From assembly GCF_963675165.1 (NCBI RefSeq), contig NC_087391.1:3956646-4020645 (forward strand): a DNA stretch of 64,000 bases. The letters run 5' to 3'. Made by a program: the position numbers and the translations under genes. Each line of letters begins with the position of its first letter. Position 1 is the first letter of the stretch. The notes under the pieces were generated by a model that was not told the origin of the DNA, did no database searches, and saw only the letters and a list, made by a program, of their open reading frames with translations. The DNA comes from Halichondria panicea. Lineage: Eukaryota > Porifera > Demospongiae > Suberitida > Halichondriidae. Shown here one piece after another: positions 47,301 to 56,726 of this stretch.

Positions 47301-48786
47301 GGACTGTTTGTTACAGCTGCTCAAAGTGCAAGTAAGAGTTTCTATAGGCTTCTAGTCACGTTTTCTTCAATTTTAATTTGTGGATTTGCAAAAATTATGT
47401 TTTCAAGTTATGCCTATACTTGGAATGCCATTGCAGCCTTTTCAGAAGAGTGCGTAGCAAAAATTGTCCATGGAGAGTATTGCTACTCTACTTAGTAGTT
47501 AGCTCTGCACTAGAACGCTAGCTATTGATATACCTGCAAGAGTGAGAAGAGAGCTGCATGGCTCTACTGATGCAGCAGCCATTACTTTTGGCATCCTTTT
47601 TAGCGACAATCATTTCCTACTCTTCGATTTTTCTGTGATTATGCCTGCATGCAGCAAAATTAATGCAAAATGTTTATCATGATTATGTATTAGCAATAGC
47701 TGTTAGCTTTGACACATCCACTGAGGCATGCATCAGTACCCGCGGTGCTTTTATTTTTTCAGCAGTTTATGTTAAGTTACAAGTGCAGTGTAAGGTGTCA
47801 CATGATACATGTACTCTTACTAACTAAGAATTATAGTAGATTCTTGATATACCGGTAGTTTCGCCCTGAAATGCAACCACTCGCTATTTCGTATAGTGGC
47901 CAGTTCAGACTGCCCCAAACGAGGTTTTTAATGTAATCCTATACGTTTATTATGGGCGGATATGACGTTTTGGCGTTTTGGGTGTGGCTTGGCAGATAAA
48001 ATTGTATTACACTTAAATAGAAAGAATAATGATTCATTATCCTCAAGACAGAACGGCAAATTAGTGATTATATTCGAGGTAGGGATCGCTTTTTAGCCAC
48101 GGCTATTCTCTGAAATGCAGCCACCTCGCTATTTTGGCCAAACTGCACTGCCCCAGGGTGACCGGATTAACGAGAATTACTGTATGTGCTTGTACTATAC
48201 TACTCATTAATTATTTGTTAAAATTCCTCTACTCTACAGGTCTGGTGCCTTTGAGTGTTTCCCTGAGATGATGCGATACAGAGGTCGTCATGGGTCACCT
48301 GTCCTCCCTACACTGTCACATGACCTGGAAGATAGCGAACCACCTGCCGTTGTGTACACATCCGACCAATCAAAACAACCGGACATTGAACTAGCCGAGA
48401 GCAGCAGTGATCCCGAGGATAATTTCTACTCAAAGGATCGTGAAGAATTTGATGAAATGTACGATTGGGAATATTTGGAACCAAATATCAAAGAGCTGAG
48501 ACTGTTTGAAGAGGAACAGATTCGAGCCCAATTGACAGAGAGGACCCAAGCAACTGGATCACAGAAGATGACCGGTGAGATTGAGGCTCGCAGGGACAGA
48601 CTGAGAAGACTGGACTATGACAGTACCTACCTAGACTACACTGCTGCCATGGCTAGTACAAGGAGCTCTACGGTTTCGACAGAGAGTACCAAGACAAGTG
48701 ACATTTCTGAGAGCAGTGGTGGTTTCTTTGGTACTCTGAGCAGCTTGTGGTCGTCCGCCTGGGGCAGTCATCCTTCCAGTACCTAA
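44337..48786 (+). CDS. ATG14: ATG14/Barkor-like autophagy PI3K complex subunit
   Basis: Autophagy-specific subunit of the Vps34-Beclin 1 lipid-kinase complex, targeting it to forming autophagosomes (family knowledge). Eleven exons: 44337-44434, 44491-44556, 44658-44782, 44846-45003, 45161-45251, 45573-45722, 45906-45950, 46061-46223, 46641-46731, 47039-47118, 48240-48786; phases fit, 537 aa (human 492). A short N-terminal cysteine cluster (Cys13, Cys19, Cys22) is a reduced form of the paired CxxC motif. Residues about 25-200 are charged and helical, predicted coiled coil, ending LRRRLVTDVFRGVFPIEVE as in human. KLDDNILFLCFAQNVPL, LTPGHTLQNLLALV and LGRSGAFE match the conserved C-terminal half. 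The extreme C-terminus, GGFFGTLSSLWSSAWG, resembles the amphipathic BATS helix that senses curved membranes. UVRAG is the alternative family, but the C-terminal matches favour ATG14. Confidence 0.88.
47250..47765. mobile_element. Dispersed repeat, inverted relative to 39060-39665
   Basis: Begins GCCTCGGCTGCGCATGCGAA and ends near CCGCGGTGCTTTTATT. Lies in the last intron of ATG14. See the partner copy; the two are about 8 kb apart in opposite orientation and could pair. Confidence 0.75.
47835..48185. mobile_element. Pogo-like non-autonomous element
   Basis: AGTAGATTCTTGATATACCGG at the left is imperfectly inverted against CCGGATTAACGAGAATTACTGTA at the right, and a block CTCGCTATTT...GGCCA...CTGCCCC occurs twice internally (about 47880 and 48125). 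About 350 bp, no ORF, last intron of ATG14. Confidence 0.6.
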
Positions 48787-49203
48787 ACTGTCAGGCGGTG
48801 TTGTTGTTTATCAATTAATTGCTGTGAAAATGCCTCTGTTACATGAATATGAATATCATAAAGGTGATTTTGTATACCGTATAGCAGTAATGGGGTCAAA
48901 ATATTCGTGGTTGAGTCGTGCAGTTAGTGTATGGGATATATATTAATTTCGTGGTTGCTGCATGCACTGCAGGCCAGGGTGGTCAATGAGCGCTTCAATC
49001 GTGGGTAATATTTCCCTCCCTAAAATCATCTTCTACCGTATTACTAGAATGTTTTATGAGGGTTGATCAATTCGCAACAATAAAATCGCAAAACCTAAAA
49101 TACACACGATCCTTGCCAGAAAGCAATAGGTCACAAAAGGTCAATTTTTCAGCTCATTCACAAAGGTTTTTCACTCACCAAATTAATATTCTAGTAATAC
49201 AAT

Positions 49204-49300
49204 ATACGAAAACCACTCCCCTTCTCTCGGGAGAAAGGAGCCCAGACCGAAGGGAGTGGTTTCCCATAGATACTATAAATTTATAGTATCTATGGGTTTC
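49204..49300. repeat. Nested palindromes: hairpin plus perfect 34-bp inverted repeat
   Basis: AAACCACTCCCCTTC is inverted against GAAGGGAGTGGTTT (49208-49262), directly followed by CCCATAGATACTATAAA and its exact complement TTTATAGTATCTATGGG (49263-49296). Both could extrude as cruciforms. The element may be the end of a foldback transposon. Confidence 0.85.
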
Positions 49301-50086
49301 CAGTCTAATAATTATACGATATGTTTACTTGTTTTGCTAAAACAATTGAATTTCATGAAGTATGGCTTACCATTAGTTTGGAGACAATTTGTATTTATTA
49401 ACGTCACAGCACAATGTCTCCCAATAGTTATAATCATAACTGCTATCTCTGAATTTACTTTTATGTACCTATCCTTGCATTCTAGCTTTTTTGTTGACGG
49501 TCCTGCTTCTGTTTCACAAAACAGGAAGACAGTTGCCTAGAACACTGGTTTAACAGGTCAAGCTGTAAAAATGGCAGGCTGTATGCAAGGCTAGAGATCA
49601 TAATTATGACAGCACTGGAACACAGGTAGCCAAAATTGCATATTTTAATGCTGGTGCACTCGGCACACAGATTAAAATACTTAATCTTCGCTAGGTGTGT
49701 TCTAAATAATGTGTTTTAATACATAAATCCATGCTCCCCAAAAGATTTGGTCCGCCCAGATTTTGCCCTTTATATTATAAGGGGTGCTGTTTTTGGAGCT
49801 AGCTTTGATGGCCGTATAATATGATTCCCAGTTACCAAACTGAACAATGGATATTTCTATAATTTGGCGTGCTTAGGTATTGATACTTGCATACACTGGC
49901 ACACCCCCCCCCCCAAATGATATGTTTTGAAAGGTAGTTTTGAATTGATGACCAATTCTATCGCAAATTTATAGACCGATCTGCACTAATTTGCTCATAT
50001 AGGAGTTGCATGCCCTCTCTTCTTTTATACGCCCTTGTACACCCTTGACATAAGTATCACTTACTGTTCATATCAGTAGTATACTA

Positions 50087-50180
50087 GCCTCGATTCCAGG
50101 CCGAGTTGTTTCTAGCTAGGGCGACAACTTCGTTCTATTAAAAAAAAATCAGCCTGGGACCGAGGCTAATAGTATACATG
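50087..50180. mobile_element. Short palindrome with CCTCGATTCCAGGCCG arm
   Basis: GTATACTAGCCTCGATTCCA is inverted against GGGACCGAGGCTAATAGTATAC. A GGCCTGGAATCGAGGCTAAC stretch also occurs at about 6643-6662, so this belongs to a dispersed family. It lies just downstream of the A1 stop and is absent at the matching point of unit 2. Confidence 0.7.
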
Positions 50181-50207
50181 AGCAAAAACTACAATAGTTA
50201 CTCTATA

Positions 50208-51995
50208 CTAGTGCGTGTTTGTGTATTTGTGTGAGTCTTTGACATGATCGAGTAAGTCAGCCACTGCTTCAAATGCTAGCCTAGTTAGGGGTTCTTGTTT
50301 CCAGCAACCCAGCATGATGTCATAGAATGTCTCTGGGCAATTTTCAGGTCGAGGCATTAGGAGTCCTGTTTTTATTCTCTGTATGGCTGAATCGTTTGTA
50401 CTGTCTGAAAATGGCTCTTTGCCTGTTATAACTTCCCAAATTAACATTCCATACGACCATACATCTGATTTCAAGGATTGGTACTGTTCAATGAACGTTT
50501 CTGGAGCACACCATTTTATTGGGGCCCTAAAACCTTGAGTACTGACAGTTTGCTCATAATCATCAAGCTTTACCGCTGAACCGAAATCGCTCAGTTTGCA
50601 TGTGACATTTTCACCTACGAGTACATTAGTAGCTTGTATTTTTCTGTGCATACATAGTTTTTGCTGGAGATAGTCAAGCCCAAGTGCTACTTGCTTGCAT
50701 ATCAATACATGCTGGTGCAGTAAGAGAGGGTTTGTTCTCACGTAGTTTTGCAGATTTCCATTTGGTACCAGCTCCAAAATCATGCACACTGTTTCTTCTG
50801 TTACAAATAAATCGTACAGTTGAACAATATTTTCATGCTTAAGGTTCTTCAGAATATCTGCCTCTACCAAAATGTGTTTAGTAGAACCAGTTGACAAGTG
50901 TTCCTTTTTGATTACAACTTCCTTGTCGTTATATGTGCCTTTCCAAATTTCTCTTGTGCTTTTGCTATAAAGTATTGAAGTCAGTAATAGATTTGTATCT
51001 TGTTGAACAGGCACATCATCCAATTTTTTAGAGTTACTTTCCAGATTCTTTGATCTAGCCATGAAATTGTTTGTTATCTTCTCTAGTCGTTGTTCAATGA
51101 GTTTCTTGTAATCCTTAAAATGTTTTTCTGATTGATCCTTCAACTCTTGTATTATTCTATCTTTATTCTTGAGCTGATGTGTGTGCAACTCCCTTAATCT
51201 TTTAAAATTTATTTCTTGTTTTTTCACCAATTGTACAATTTCTTCATCTTTTTTCTCAATTTCTTCTGCAAACAATCTCGTTACAAGCGATAAGTGGGTC
51301 TGTGCATCTTCTTTTAAATGTTCAAGTAAGTTTCCTCGCTCTACTTGATTTGTACAGCCAGCACATTGGAAATCACACTCAACTACTACTTTTGGACATT
51401 CTGCAAAGTGTTGTTGCAAGTACATTTTTTTGATGTCACGCTCTCCACAGCTGTTGGGGCAATCAACGGGCAGCTGGGAACACTCGGATTTATGTTGTCC
51501 AGTGATCACCTCCTTTTTATCTTTCTCGTTGCAGTGAGGGCAGGTGACTAGTCGATATGGGCATAGAAGCTCCAAATGTTCTTCCACCTCATTTTTCTCC
51601 AGTTTTTCTCCGCATCCATTTACGCAGACGGTTCTAAGGTATTCACAATCTCCATTGGATGAGTCAAGATGAGCTCCTCGTGCTCTTAGCTCTCCCGTCC
51701 AAAGACAGCCTCGATTAGTAAACGGGCATTTCACATCAAGTTCGAGAATTTTCCCCCATTTTTGTTTGTCAAGTATAGCAGTGATATTATCCTGTTCACA
51801 TTTAGGGCACTCATACTCATTTCCATAAGATTTTTCTACGCAAGGTGCACAGAAATGATTTCCACAGCACTCGGTTAACATTGGCATTCTCATAACTTCC
51901 TTGCAGTATCCACAGATATACTCATTCTGTGGAGGATCTATGAAGTCCCATTTGTGGCGTAAGACGTCCCTGTTGTGCAGGTTTTTTACATCCAT
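50208..51995 (-). CDS. RING-TRAF zinc finger-tyrosine-kinase-like fusion, type A copy 1
   Basis: Single exon, 595 aa from the ATG that unit 2 shares (MDVKNLH). Residues 28-66 form a RING finger (CGYC, CCGNHFCAPC, CPKC), the E2-binding module of E3 ubiquitin ligases. Residues 90-230 hold TRAF-type zinc fingers (CPFTNRGCLW, CPHC, CPNSCG, CDFQCAGC). Residues 232-325 are charged and helical, a likely coiled coil. Residues 335-585 are a tyrosine-kinase-type domain: VVIK with Lys363, Glu378 on helix C, DFG at 470-472, PIKWCAPE and SDVWSYGMLIWEV. The catalytic loop reads HRKIQATN, so Asp of HRD is Lys452; the glycine loop is also poor. Phosphotransfer is therefore doubtful. No signal peptide or membrane segment. 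TRAFs normally end in a MATH domain; here a kinase fold replaces it. The role in ubiquitin-linked immune or stress signalling is inference. Confidence 0.92.
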   Translation of the reverse strand: MDVKNLHNRDVLRHKWDFIDPPQNEYICGYCKEVMRMPMLTECCGNHFCAPCVEKSYGNEYECPKCEQDNITAILDKQKWGKILELDVKCPFTNRGCLWTGELRARGAHLDSSNGDCEYLRTVCVNGCGEKLEKNEVEEHLELLCPYRLVTCPHCNEKDKKEVITGQHKSECSQLPVDCPNSCGERDIKKMYLQQHFAECPKVVVECDFQCAGCTNQVERGNLLEHLKEDAQTHLSLVTRLFAEEIEKKDEEIVQLVKKQEINFKRLRELHTHQLKNKDRIIQELKDQSEKHFKDYKKLIEQRLEKITNNFMARSKNLESNSKKLDDVPVQQDTNLLLTSILYSKSTREIWKGTYNDKEVVIKKEHLSTGSTKHILVEADILKNLKHENIVQLYDLFVTEETVCMILELVPNGNLQNYVRTNPLLLHQHVLICKQVALGLDYLQQKLCMHRKIQATNVLVGENVTCKLSDFGSAVKLDDYEQTVSTQGFRAPIKWCAPETFIEQYQSLKSDVWSYGMLIWEVITGKEPFSDSTNDSAIQRIKTGLLMPRPENCPETFYDIMLGCWKQEPLTRLAFEAVADLLDHVKDSHKYTNTH

Positions 51996-52671
51996 CTTCA
52001 ACAATCTATATAATTATGCTGCCTGTCTCTAATAATTATTATATTAAGTCGATGTTGATATAGGTGTATATGCATGGTCTGTTTGGTTTTACAGTTTATG
52101 TTTGTGTTTCTATATAGTGATTGCAAACTGTTAACTACAACATTTATTATGTTTCAATGTTGGTGTTTCCATAGTGATCGCAAACTGTCAACACCCTAAC
52201 ACAAGTTATATCCTGCATGCAGCTATTTTAATAGAGTTCAATGTTTGTGTTTCCACATGCAGTGATTGCAAGCTGTCACGATTACTGTATAGGTGGCAAA
52301 CTTTTAACTATAGGCCTTGGCGGATTTCACAGCACCGCCACGATTTTAGGTGCCTTTTGCTTTTGAGCATAGTCTGACTTTTATCAAATGAGAGCAAAAA
52401 AACACTGACACAGCCACATGAATCAAGGCTATAGGCTACATATAGTGCTGAAATTTGGTTCTACTGGCTTTGTGCAATTATGGCTTCCAGAATTCCTTTA
52501 ATTTGAGTGACTTTGTGACTCACTGCTGAATAACATAAACTTAGATCAACTTAGATACATTTGTGTATAATTTTCAGAATATTATTAATGAAAAAGCAAT
52601 TATAAATAGATGGATAAAAAAGGTGAATAGATGTAACTAAAAGTTGAGCAAAATCTTCCAAGGCTATAGAT
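51996..52671. promoter_or_regulatory. Intergenic region upstream of A1, downstream of B1
   Basis: 676 bp with three related segments of the type TGTTTCCATAGTGATCGCAA (about 52100, 52160 and 52250), a short tandem motif that also appears upstream of A2. Holds the A1 promoter and the B1 3' end. No ORF of note. Confidence 0.45.
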
Positions 52672-54462
52672 CTACGCTTGTACCTGTTGTTCAGTCAGTT
52701 TTTGCATAGAGCTTTGTATGATATCAGAGAGTGCACTGAATGAAGGTCTAGAAGTGGGATCTCTGCTCATGCATTGAAGAATAACTTGGTGTATGTGTTC
52801 AGGACATTCCGGAGGACGGTCAATTGCTTGTCCTCTCGTGATGAATGTTTCTGCTTTTGAATTCGACATTTTCACAACTTTTTTTGTGATGATTTCGTAT
52901 TGCACAATTCCAAACGACCATACATCTGATTTGGTGGTACATTTACTCTCGATAAGAACTTCAGGTGCAGACCATTTGACAGGTGATCTCTCTCCTTGTG
53001 GGACTCTATATTCCGATTCACCTTGCTTCAATATTTTTGTTAATGAGAAGCTTCCTATTTTGAACTGTAGTGTGTTTGAAACTAAAACAGCACGAGATGT
53101 GATCCCCCTGTGTATGCAATTCAATCTCTCAAGATAAGACATTCCAGTGGCCACTTGTAGAATAATGTCAACCTGTCGTTTTTGAGTTAAAGCTTTGCCA
53201 TTGCTTTTGAGGTAGTTAGCGAGATTTCCATGCATCATGTACTCAGTGACGATCAGATAAGGTTCTTTCTTTGTGCATACTCCACATAATTGGATAATAT
53301 TTATGTGATCAAAATCTCTTAGCAAAGAAGCTTCCCCAAGAAATTTGGATGAAGTCATTGATCCTACTTTGTGCATTTTAATAGCAATTTGATATTTTCC
53401 GTACTGTTGTCCTTTCCATATCTCATTGAATTGACCTGACACTAGTTTTGAATCGAGTTGAACGGTGTCGGGATCAAGCTCCCAAAACAGACCAGGAAAT
53501 TTTGCAAATGTTTTTTTTACTGTATCTTCTCTGTATTGAAAAAATATGTTTAGCATGTCTTCTGTTTTGTTAATTGTGTCGCTAATCTCTTCTTTATAAA
53601 AGTCAATGCTTTTGATTTGTTCAGGATTTTTCTTTATCATTTTATTATCTCCTGTATCCTGTGTTGCTTTCAGCTGCTGCATAAATTTTGTGTCACTAAT
53701 TTTTTCATAGTCCTCGAACTTAAAACGACTCAGCATTCGTTTCTCCTGTATGAATCTCGAAACAAGATGAGCGTGTTTTTGAATACTCTTTTGGCGATGG
53801 TCGAGTATTTGCTTTCGTTTCAGAACCACATCACATCCAGCATATTTAAATTCACACCGAGTAATATATTCAGAGCATATGCTCATATGTTCATCAAAAT
53901 ATTCAAATTTGAAGCACTCTCCACAGCCATTGGGGCAAGCAACATTGCGATTGGGGCACATACAGTTATGCCAACCATCGTATTCACCACAGAGCTGGCA
54001 TTTCTCGGCAATGTTATTGTCCACCCTTTCTTCACCGCACTCAACGTGTGTGTGCACACAATCACCAATCAGGTGATCGTGGCAATTTTTGATATCTCCC
54101 GTCCACTGGCACCCCTTCACATGCATTGGGCATATCACTTTGAGGTCAAGAATTTTTTTCCATTTCGGTCTATCAAGAATGCATGCTACAGATGTCTGCT
54201 CACATGCAGGACATGTCAAGAGCTTGTTATTTTGAATATTTGGCTCTGCACATACTTTACAAAGGTGTGCTCCACAACATTCTATTAGCATCGGTTCTTT
54301 AAGTATCTTCTTACATTGCGAGCAGAAGTTATCTTCTGAAGGGCTTTCCACAAAAAGCAGTTGACATTCATGGATATCAAAGTGTTTGACTGAATCTATA
54401 TCTGTCATGCTGATATTTATACTACAGTTACTTCGAATTAATGTGCCTTGATCAACTAACAT
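52672..54462 (-). CDS. RING-TRAF zinc finger-pseudokinase fusion, type B copy 1
   Basis: Single exon of 596 aa; an alternative start is Met19 (MTDIDSV), and nothing decides between them. Residues 47-87 form a RING finger (CSQC, CCGAHLCKVC, CPAC). Residues 111-225 are TRAF-type zinc fingers (CPMHVKGCQW, CQLC, CPNGCG, CEFKYAGC). A helical linker leads to a tyrosine-kinase-type fold at 337-590: GQFNEIWKG, IAIK with Lys362, Glu377, PVKWSAPEVLIESK, SDVWSFGIVQYEII, RPSF. Catalytic residues are lost more thoroughly than in type A: HRGITSRAVL replaces HRDLAARN, removing both Asp and Asn, and the DFG position reads SFS. I call it a pseudokinase. It is clearly paralogous to type A in domain order but too diverged to be part of the recent duplication. 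Stop lies 676 bp upstream of A1. Confidence 0.92.
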   Translation of the reverse strand: MLVDQGTLIRSNCSINISMTDIDSVKHFDIHECQLLFVESPSEDNFCSQCKKILKEPMLIECCGAHLCKVCAEPNIQNNKLLTCPACEQTSVACILDRPKWKKILDLKVICPMHVKGCQWTGDIKNCHDHLIGDCVHTHVECGEERVDNNIAEKCQLCGEYDGWHNCMCPNRNVACPNGCGECFKFEYFDEHMSICSEYITRCEFKYAGCDVVLKRKQILDHRQKSIQKHAHLVSRFIQEKRMLSRFKFEDYEKISDTKFMQQLKATQDTGDNKMIKKNPEQIKSIDFYKEEISDTINKTEDMLNIFFQYREDTVKKTFAKFPGLFWELDPDTVQLDSKLVSGQFNEIWKGQQYGKYQIAIKMHKVGSMTSSKFLGEASLLRDFDHINIIQLCGVCTKKEPYLIVTEYMMHGNLANYLKSNGKALTQKRQVDIILQVATGMSYLERLNCIHRGITSRAVLVSNTLQFKIGSFSLTKILKQGESEYRVPQGERSPVKWSAPEVLIESKCTTKSDVWSFGIVQYEIITKKVVKMSNSKAETFITRGQAIDRPPECPEHIHQVILQCMSRDPTSRPSFSALSDIIQSSMQKLTEQQVQA

Positions 54463-54689
54463 GCTTCAGCTAATATGTGCATCTACTATTTATTGTTAAT
54501 CAATACTGAAAGTAAAACTGAAGCTATGTATACACTAGATTTTACATGCACTTGAACTCTATTGTAAACATTGACAGATCAGTGTAATACTGCAGTTTTA
54601 TAACAATTGTCAAAAAACTAAACACGATCTACACATGTGCAGGAATGAGTGCACAACATTATTGGAAAAAGAATCACTGTAAGAAACGT

Positions 54690-54806
54690 AAACATCCTGC
54701 TAATTTACTAATTACATCCTGCTAATTTACTAATAACATCCTGCTAATTTACTAATAACATCCTGCTAATTTACTAATAACATCCTGCTAATTTACTAAT
54801 TTACAT
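54690..54806. repeat. 22-bp tandem repeat, five copies
   Basis: Five copies of CATCCTGCTAATTTACTAAT plus AA, about 230 bp upstream of the B1 start codon. The same array with the same copy number is at 62654-62770. Confidence 0.93.
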
Positions 54807-54857
54807 CCACTAGATACCAGTTTTAGCAGATCCTTTAGTTCTCTGCATGTCTATCGC

Positions 54858-55036
54858 CTACACAAATCTGACCGTTCCTCTAGTCTCGGATTGTTCGCTT
54901 CTCTTTCCTTTTTGTGTGCCAGGCTCTTGGTCTTTATTTGGTTTGGGTGGGGAATCTGTCTTCCGACGTTTGTCCATTCTTCGTTTAAGTTTCATGCCAA
55001 TTCCTTTCTGAGTTCTATCACTTGTTGTAAATGTGA
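54858..55036 (-). CDS. Doubtful terminal exon, basic tail
   Basis: A minus-strand frame preceded by a good acceptor (TTTTTCTTTTGCAG) codes about 58 residues ending in a stop, rich in Lys/Arg/Ser (KLKRRMDKRRKTD, KGKRSEQSETR). The frame stays open upstream to 55478, but that part covers a palindrome and microsatellite and looks non-coding. If real, it is the last exon of a gene whose other exons I cannot find; the copy at 62822-63000 is identical. A nuclear role suggested by the basic content is speculation. Confidence 0.25.
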
Positions 55037-55279
55037 CTGCAAAAGAAAAATACAACACAGATCTGCATAACACAAGGAAAACAGCGATTATAGAGAACCT
55101 TAACCCCTCCCCCCCCCAACACATGCACTGTTGTGTTGTTGTTGGTAGATTAATTGCTGTGATTTGTGTTATAATAATAATAATAATATCATCTAAGTGA
55201 TTTGTTGCGTCAGAAACAAAGTATATACTTGCTATAAGAATCTTCATTTGCATGATAATATAATGCATGAAGGAGCTAT

Positions 55280-55300
55280 CCCTAACCCTAACCCTAACCC
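55280..55300. repeat. Interstitial telomere-like tract
   Basis: CCCTAACCCTAACCCTAACCC, three and a half copies of the animal telomere hexamer, far from any visible chromosome end. Present in the same place in unit 2 (63244-63264). Confidence 0.9.
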
Positions 55301-55302
55301 AT

Positions 55303-55520
55303 TTATAAAGCGTGTATATTTCGAGGGTATAAATGTTTGCGGTTTTTGCTATTAAACATGTACCGCGAACATTTATATATACCCACGAATTTAATATCGC
55401 ATCAATGCATGCTGCAGAAAGGCTGCATGCTATTATGCGAAAATTAAAATAATCCGCAAAAACCTTTTTAACGGTCATTCCGCGAAAGTTTATATATACC
55501 GTCGGAATATACCTGCTATA
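55303..55520. mobile_element. Palindromic element between telomere tract and poly-T
   Basis: ATTTCGAGGGTATAAATGTT and AACATTTATATATACCCACGA are inverted, and the end reads TATACCGTCGGAATATACCTGCTA. Related to 32500-32620. The unit 2 copy differs at a single base here (GTCGGAATA against GTCGAAATA). Confidence 0.6.
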
Positions 55521-56224
55521 TTAAAATTATATATATACGGTATATAGATAGCACTTGTGTGTATGCGTTGTGGGTGTGTCGTATACTGCATGATGTGTCT
55601 TGCAGCCTTTGTTTGTTTGTTTTTTTGCAGTGCTGGACCTTAACTCTAGTTCATGGTGTTTATGATGAATGAATCAAAATGAGTAGATATATAGTGATAC
55701 TGCATGTTTGACTCATGTTACGTTTTTTTTTTCTTTTTTGGGTCGCATATAATTATGTGTCTGCAAGCATTACAAAGGACTTCAAGTGGATTGACTGTTA
55801 GTTTATGCAATGACCACTGTAATTGCATTAACAAAGGAAACACAATGTACAGTGTGTGTTATAGTCATGTTTCAACTTCAGTCAACCAACCTAATCCAAT
55901 TGCAGCTGCACTGTACCAGTAACCACACAACTAGCATTGTAGACCAATAATATACGACTATATGATATGTGTATTTTGCCTACGCTTCACTTTCCCTTTC
56001 TCGTTTCTACATGCAGGATGGCACTTTTATGGACCAGTTCACCATCATCAAACACTATATACCTGGACCCTACAATATGACTTTATAATTCATCGAATCG
56101 ATCTCTGTTCATCTCTTCGATTTTGCATATTAAAAAAAAAATTATATATACATGTATGATGATGACAATCAGCAAAATAAAAATTATAATGGACAAGTTT
56201 ATAATTATTGTTGAAGTTTGTTCA

Positions 56225-56726
56225 CTAACTAGTATAAGTGTTAATAAATGTCCTCTCGATATTGTTGGCTAGGGCCCCTCCCTCCACCCCATGGCCCCTC
56301 AAAGCCTCCACCATGTCTGACCAGCTCGGAGATCCTTTCTTGAACCATGCCTCCAGCATTGCAACAAAACACTTCTCTGTGTTATTGTAGTTAGTCTCTC
56401 TGATACTCTGCATAAAAAGCGAGTATATTATAGAAGATTATAGGATAGATTAGAGCGATTATCTATAATTAATATTTATAATGACTGCATGCTATAGGTT
56501 ACCCCCCCCCCCCCCCCCCCCGATCAATTCACCTAACACATTCTATAACAAACTAATTTGGATATACTACTTCACACAACCCAAGCATGCATGCAATACT
56601 TACAATCAATAGTTCCACTGTCCACATCCAAGTTAATGGCCAGGTGGTACCACTTTGCACGAGCATCCCAAGTAGCATCTTTGACAGTCTTGAGAGTTAT
56701 GTCACCACCTGTAGCTGTGGCCTCAT
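56225..56726 (-). CDS. Death-domain protein, partial, two visible exons
   Basis: Exon 56604-56726 codes EATATGGDITLKTVKDATWD then ARAKWYHLAINLDVDSGTID, the first helices of a Death domain (KWY, L.V, ID). Exon 56225-56410 codes SIRETNYNNTEKCFVAMLEA, then WFKKG, SWSDMVEALRG, LANNIER and a stop: the last helices. Together they make one Death domain of about 95 residues, the homotypic adaptor fold of TNF, IL-1/Toll and apoptosis pathways. The visible donor (phase 1) and acceptor (phase 0) do not join in frame without a stop, so a micro-exon, a different splice or a break is possible. Upstream exons are not seen. It is on the same strand as the TRAF-kinase genes and 1.8 kb upstream of B1. Confidence 0.6.
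56502..56521. repeat. Poly-C tract
   Basis: Twenty consecutive C in the intron of the Death-domain gene. Such a run is prone to length error in sequencing. Confidence 0.95.

Larger units (their letters stand above)
48787..50207. other. Convergent intergenic region, repeat-rich
   Basis: Between the ATG14 stop and the stop of TRAF-kinase A1. Holds a truncated CGGGTAAT-family element (from 48876), the inverted partner of the 32281 repeat (49040-49212), a hairpin with a perfect 34-bp palindrome at 49263-49296, and from about 49548 the left edge of the tandem duplication. No gene seen. Confidence 0.6.
49548..56040. repeat. Tandem segmental duplication, unit 1
   Basis: Matches unit 2 (57528-64000) at an offset of about 7.96-7.98 kb. 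Both start with TTTAACAGGTCAAGCTGTA and contain type A gene, type B gene, five 22-bp repeats, a telomere-like tract and ACATGCAGGATGGCACTTTT-like sequence at the far end. The unit must extend past 56040, but unit 2 is cut by the window edge so the true length is unknown. Confidence 0.93.
54463..56224. other. Intergenic part of unit 1
   Basis: Holds the 22-bp tandem repeat, a doubtful basic ORF, a telomere-like tract, a palindromic element (55303-55520) and poly-T near 55725. Its unit 2 counterpart is nearly identical base for base up to about 55860. Confidence 0.6.

Noticed and set aside
53617-54288. Plus-strand ORF of 223 codons (and 244 codons at 61520-62254)
   Set aside because: Antisense shadows of the type B genes; no independent domain and no splice or promoter context.
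54858-55478. 206-codon minus-strand ORF, identical in both units
   Set aside because: Most of it covers a microsatellite, the telomere tract and a palindrome. Identity between units extends equally through stops and non-coding bases. Only the final 58 codons after an acceptor are kept as a doubtful exon.
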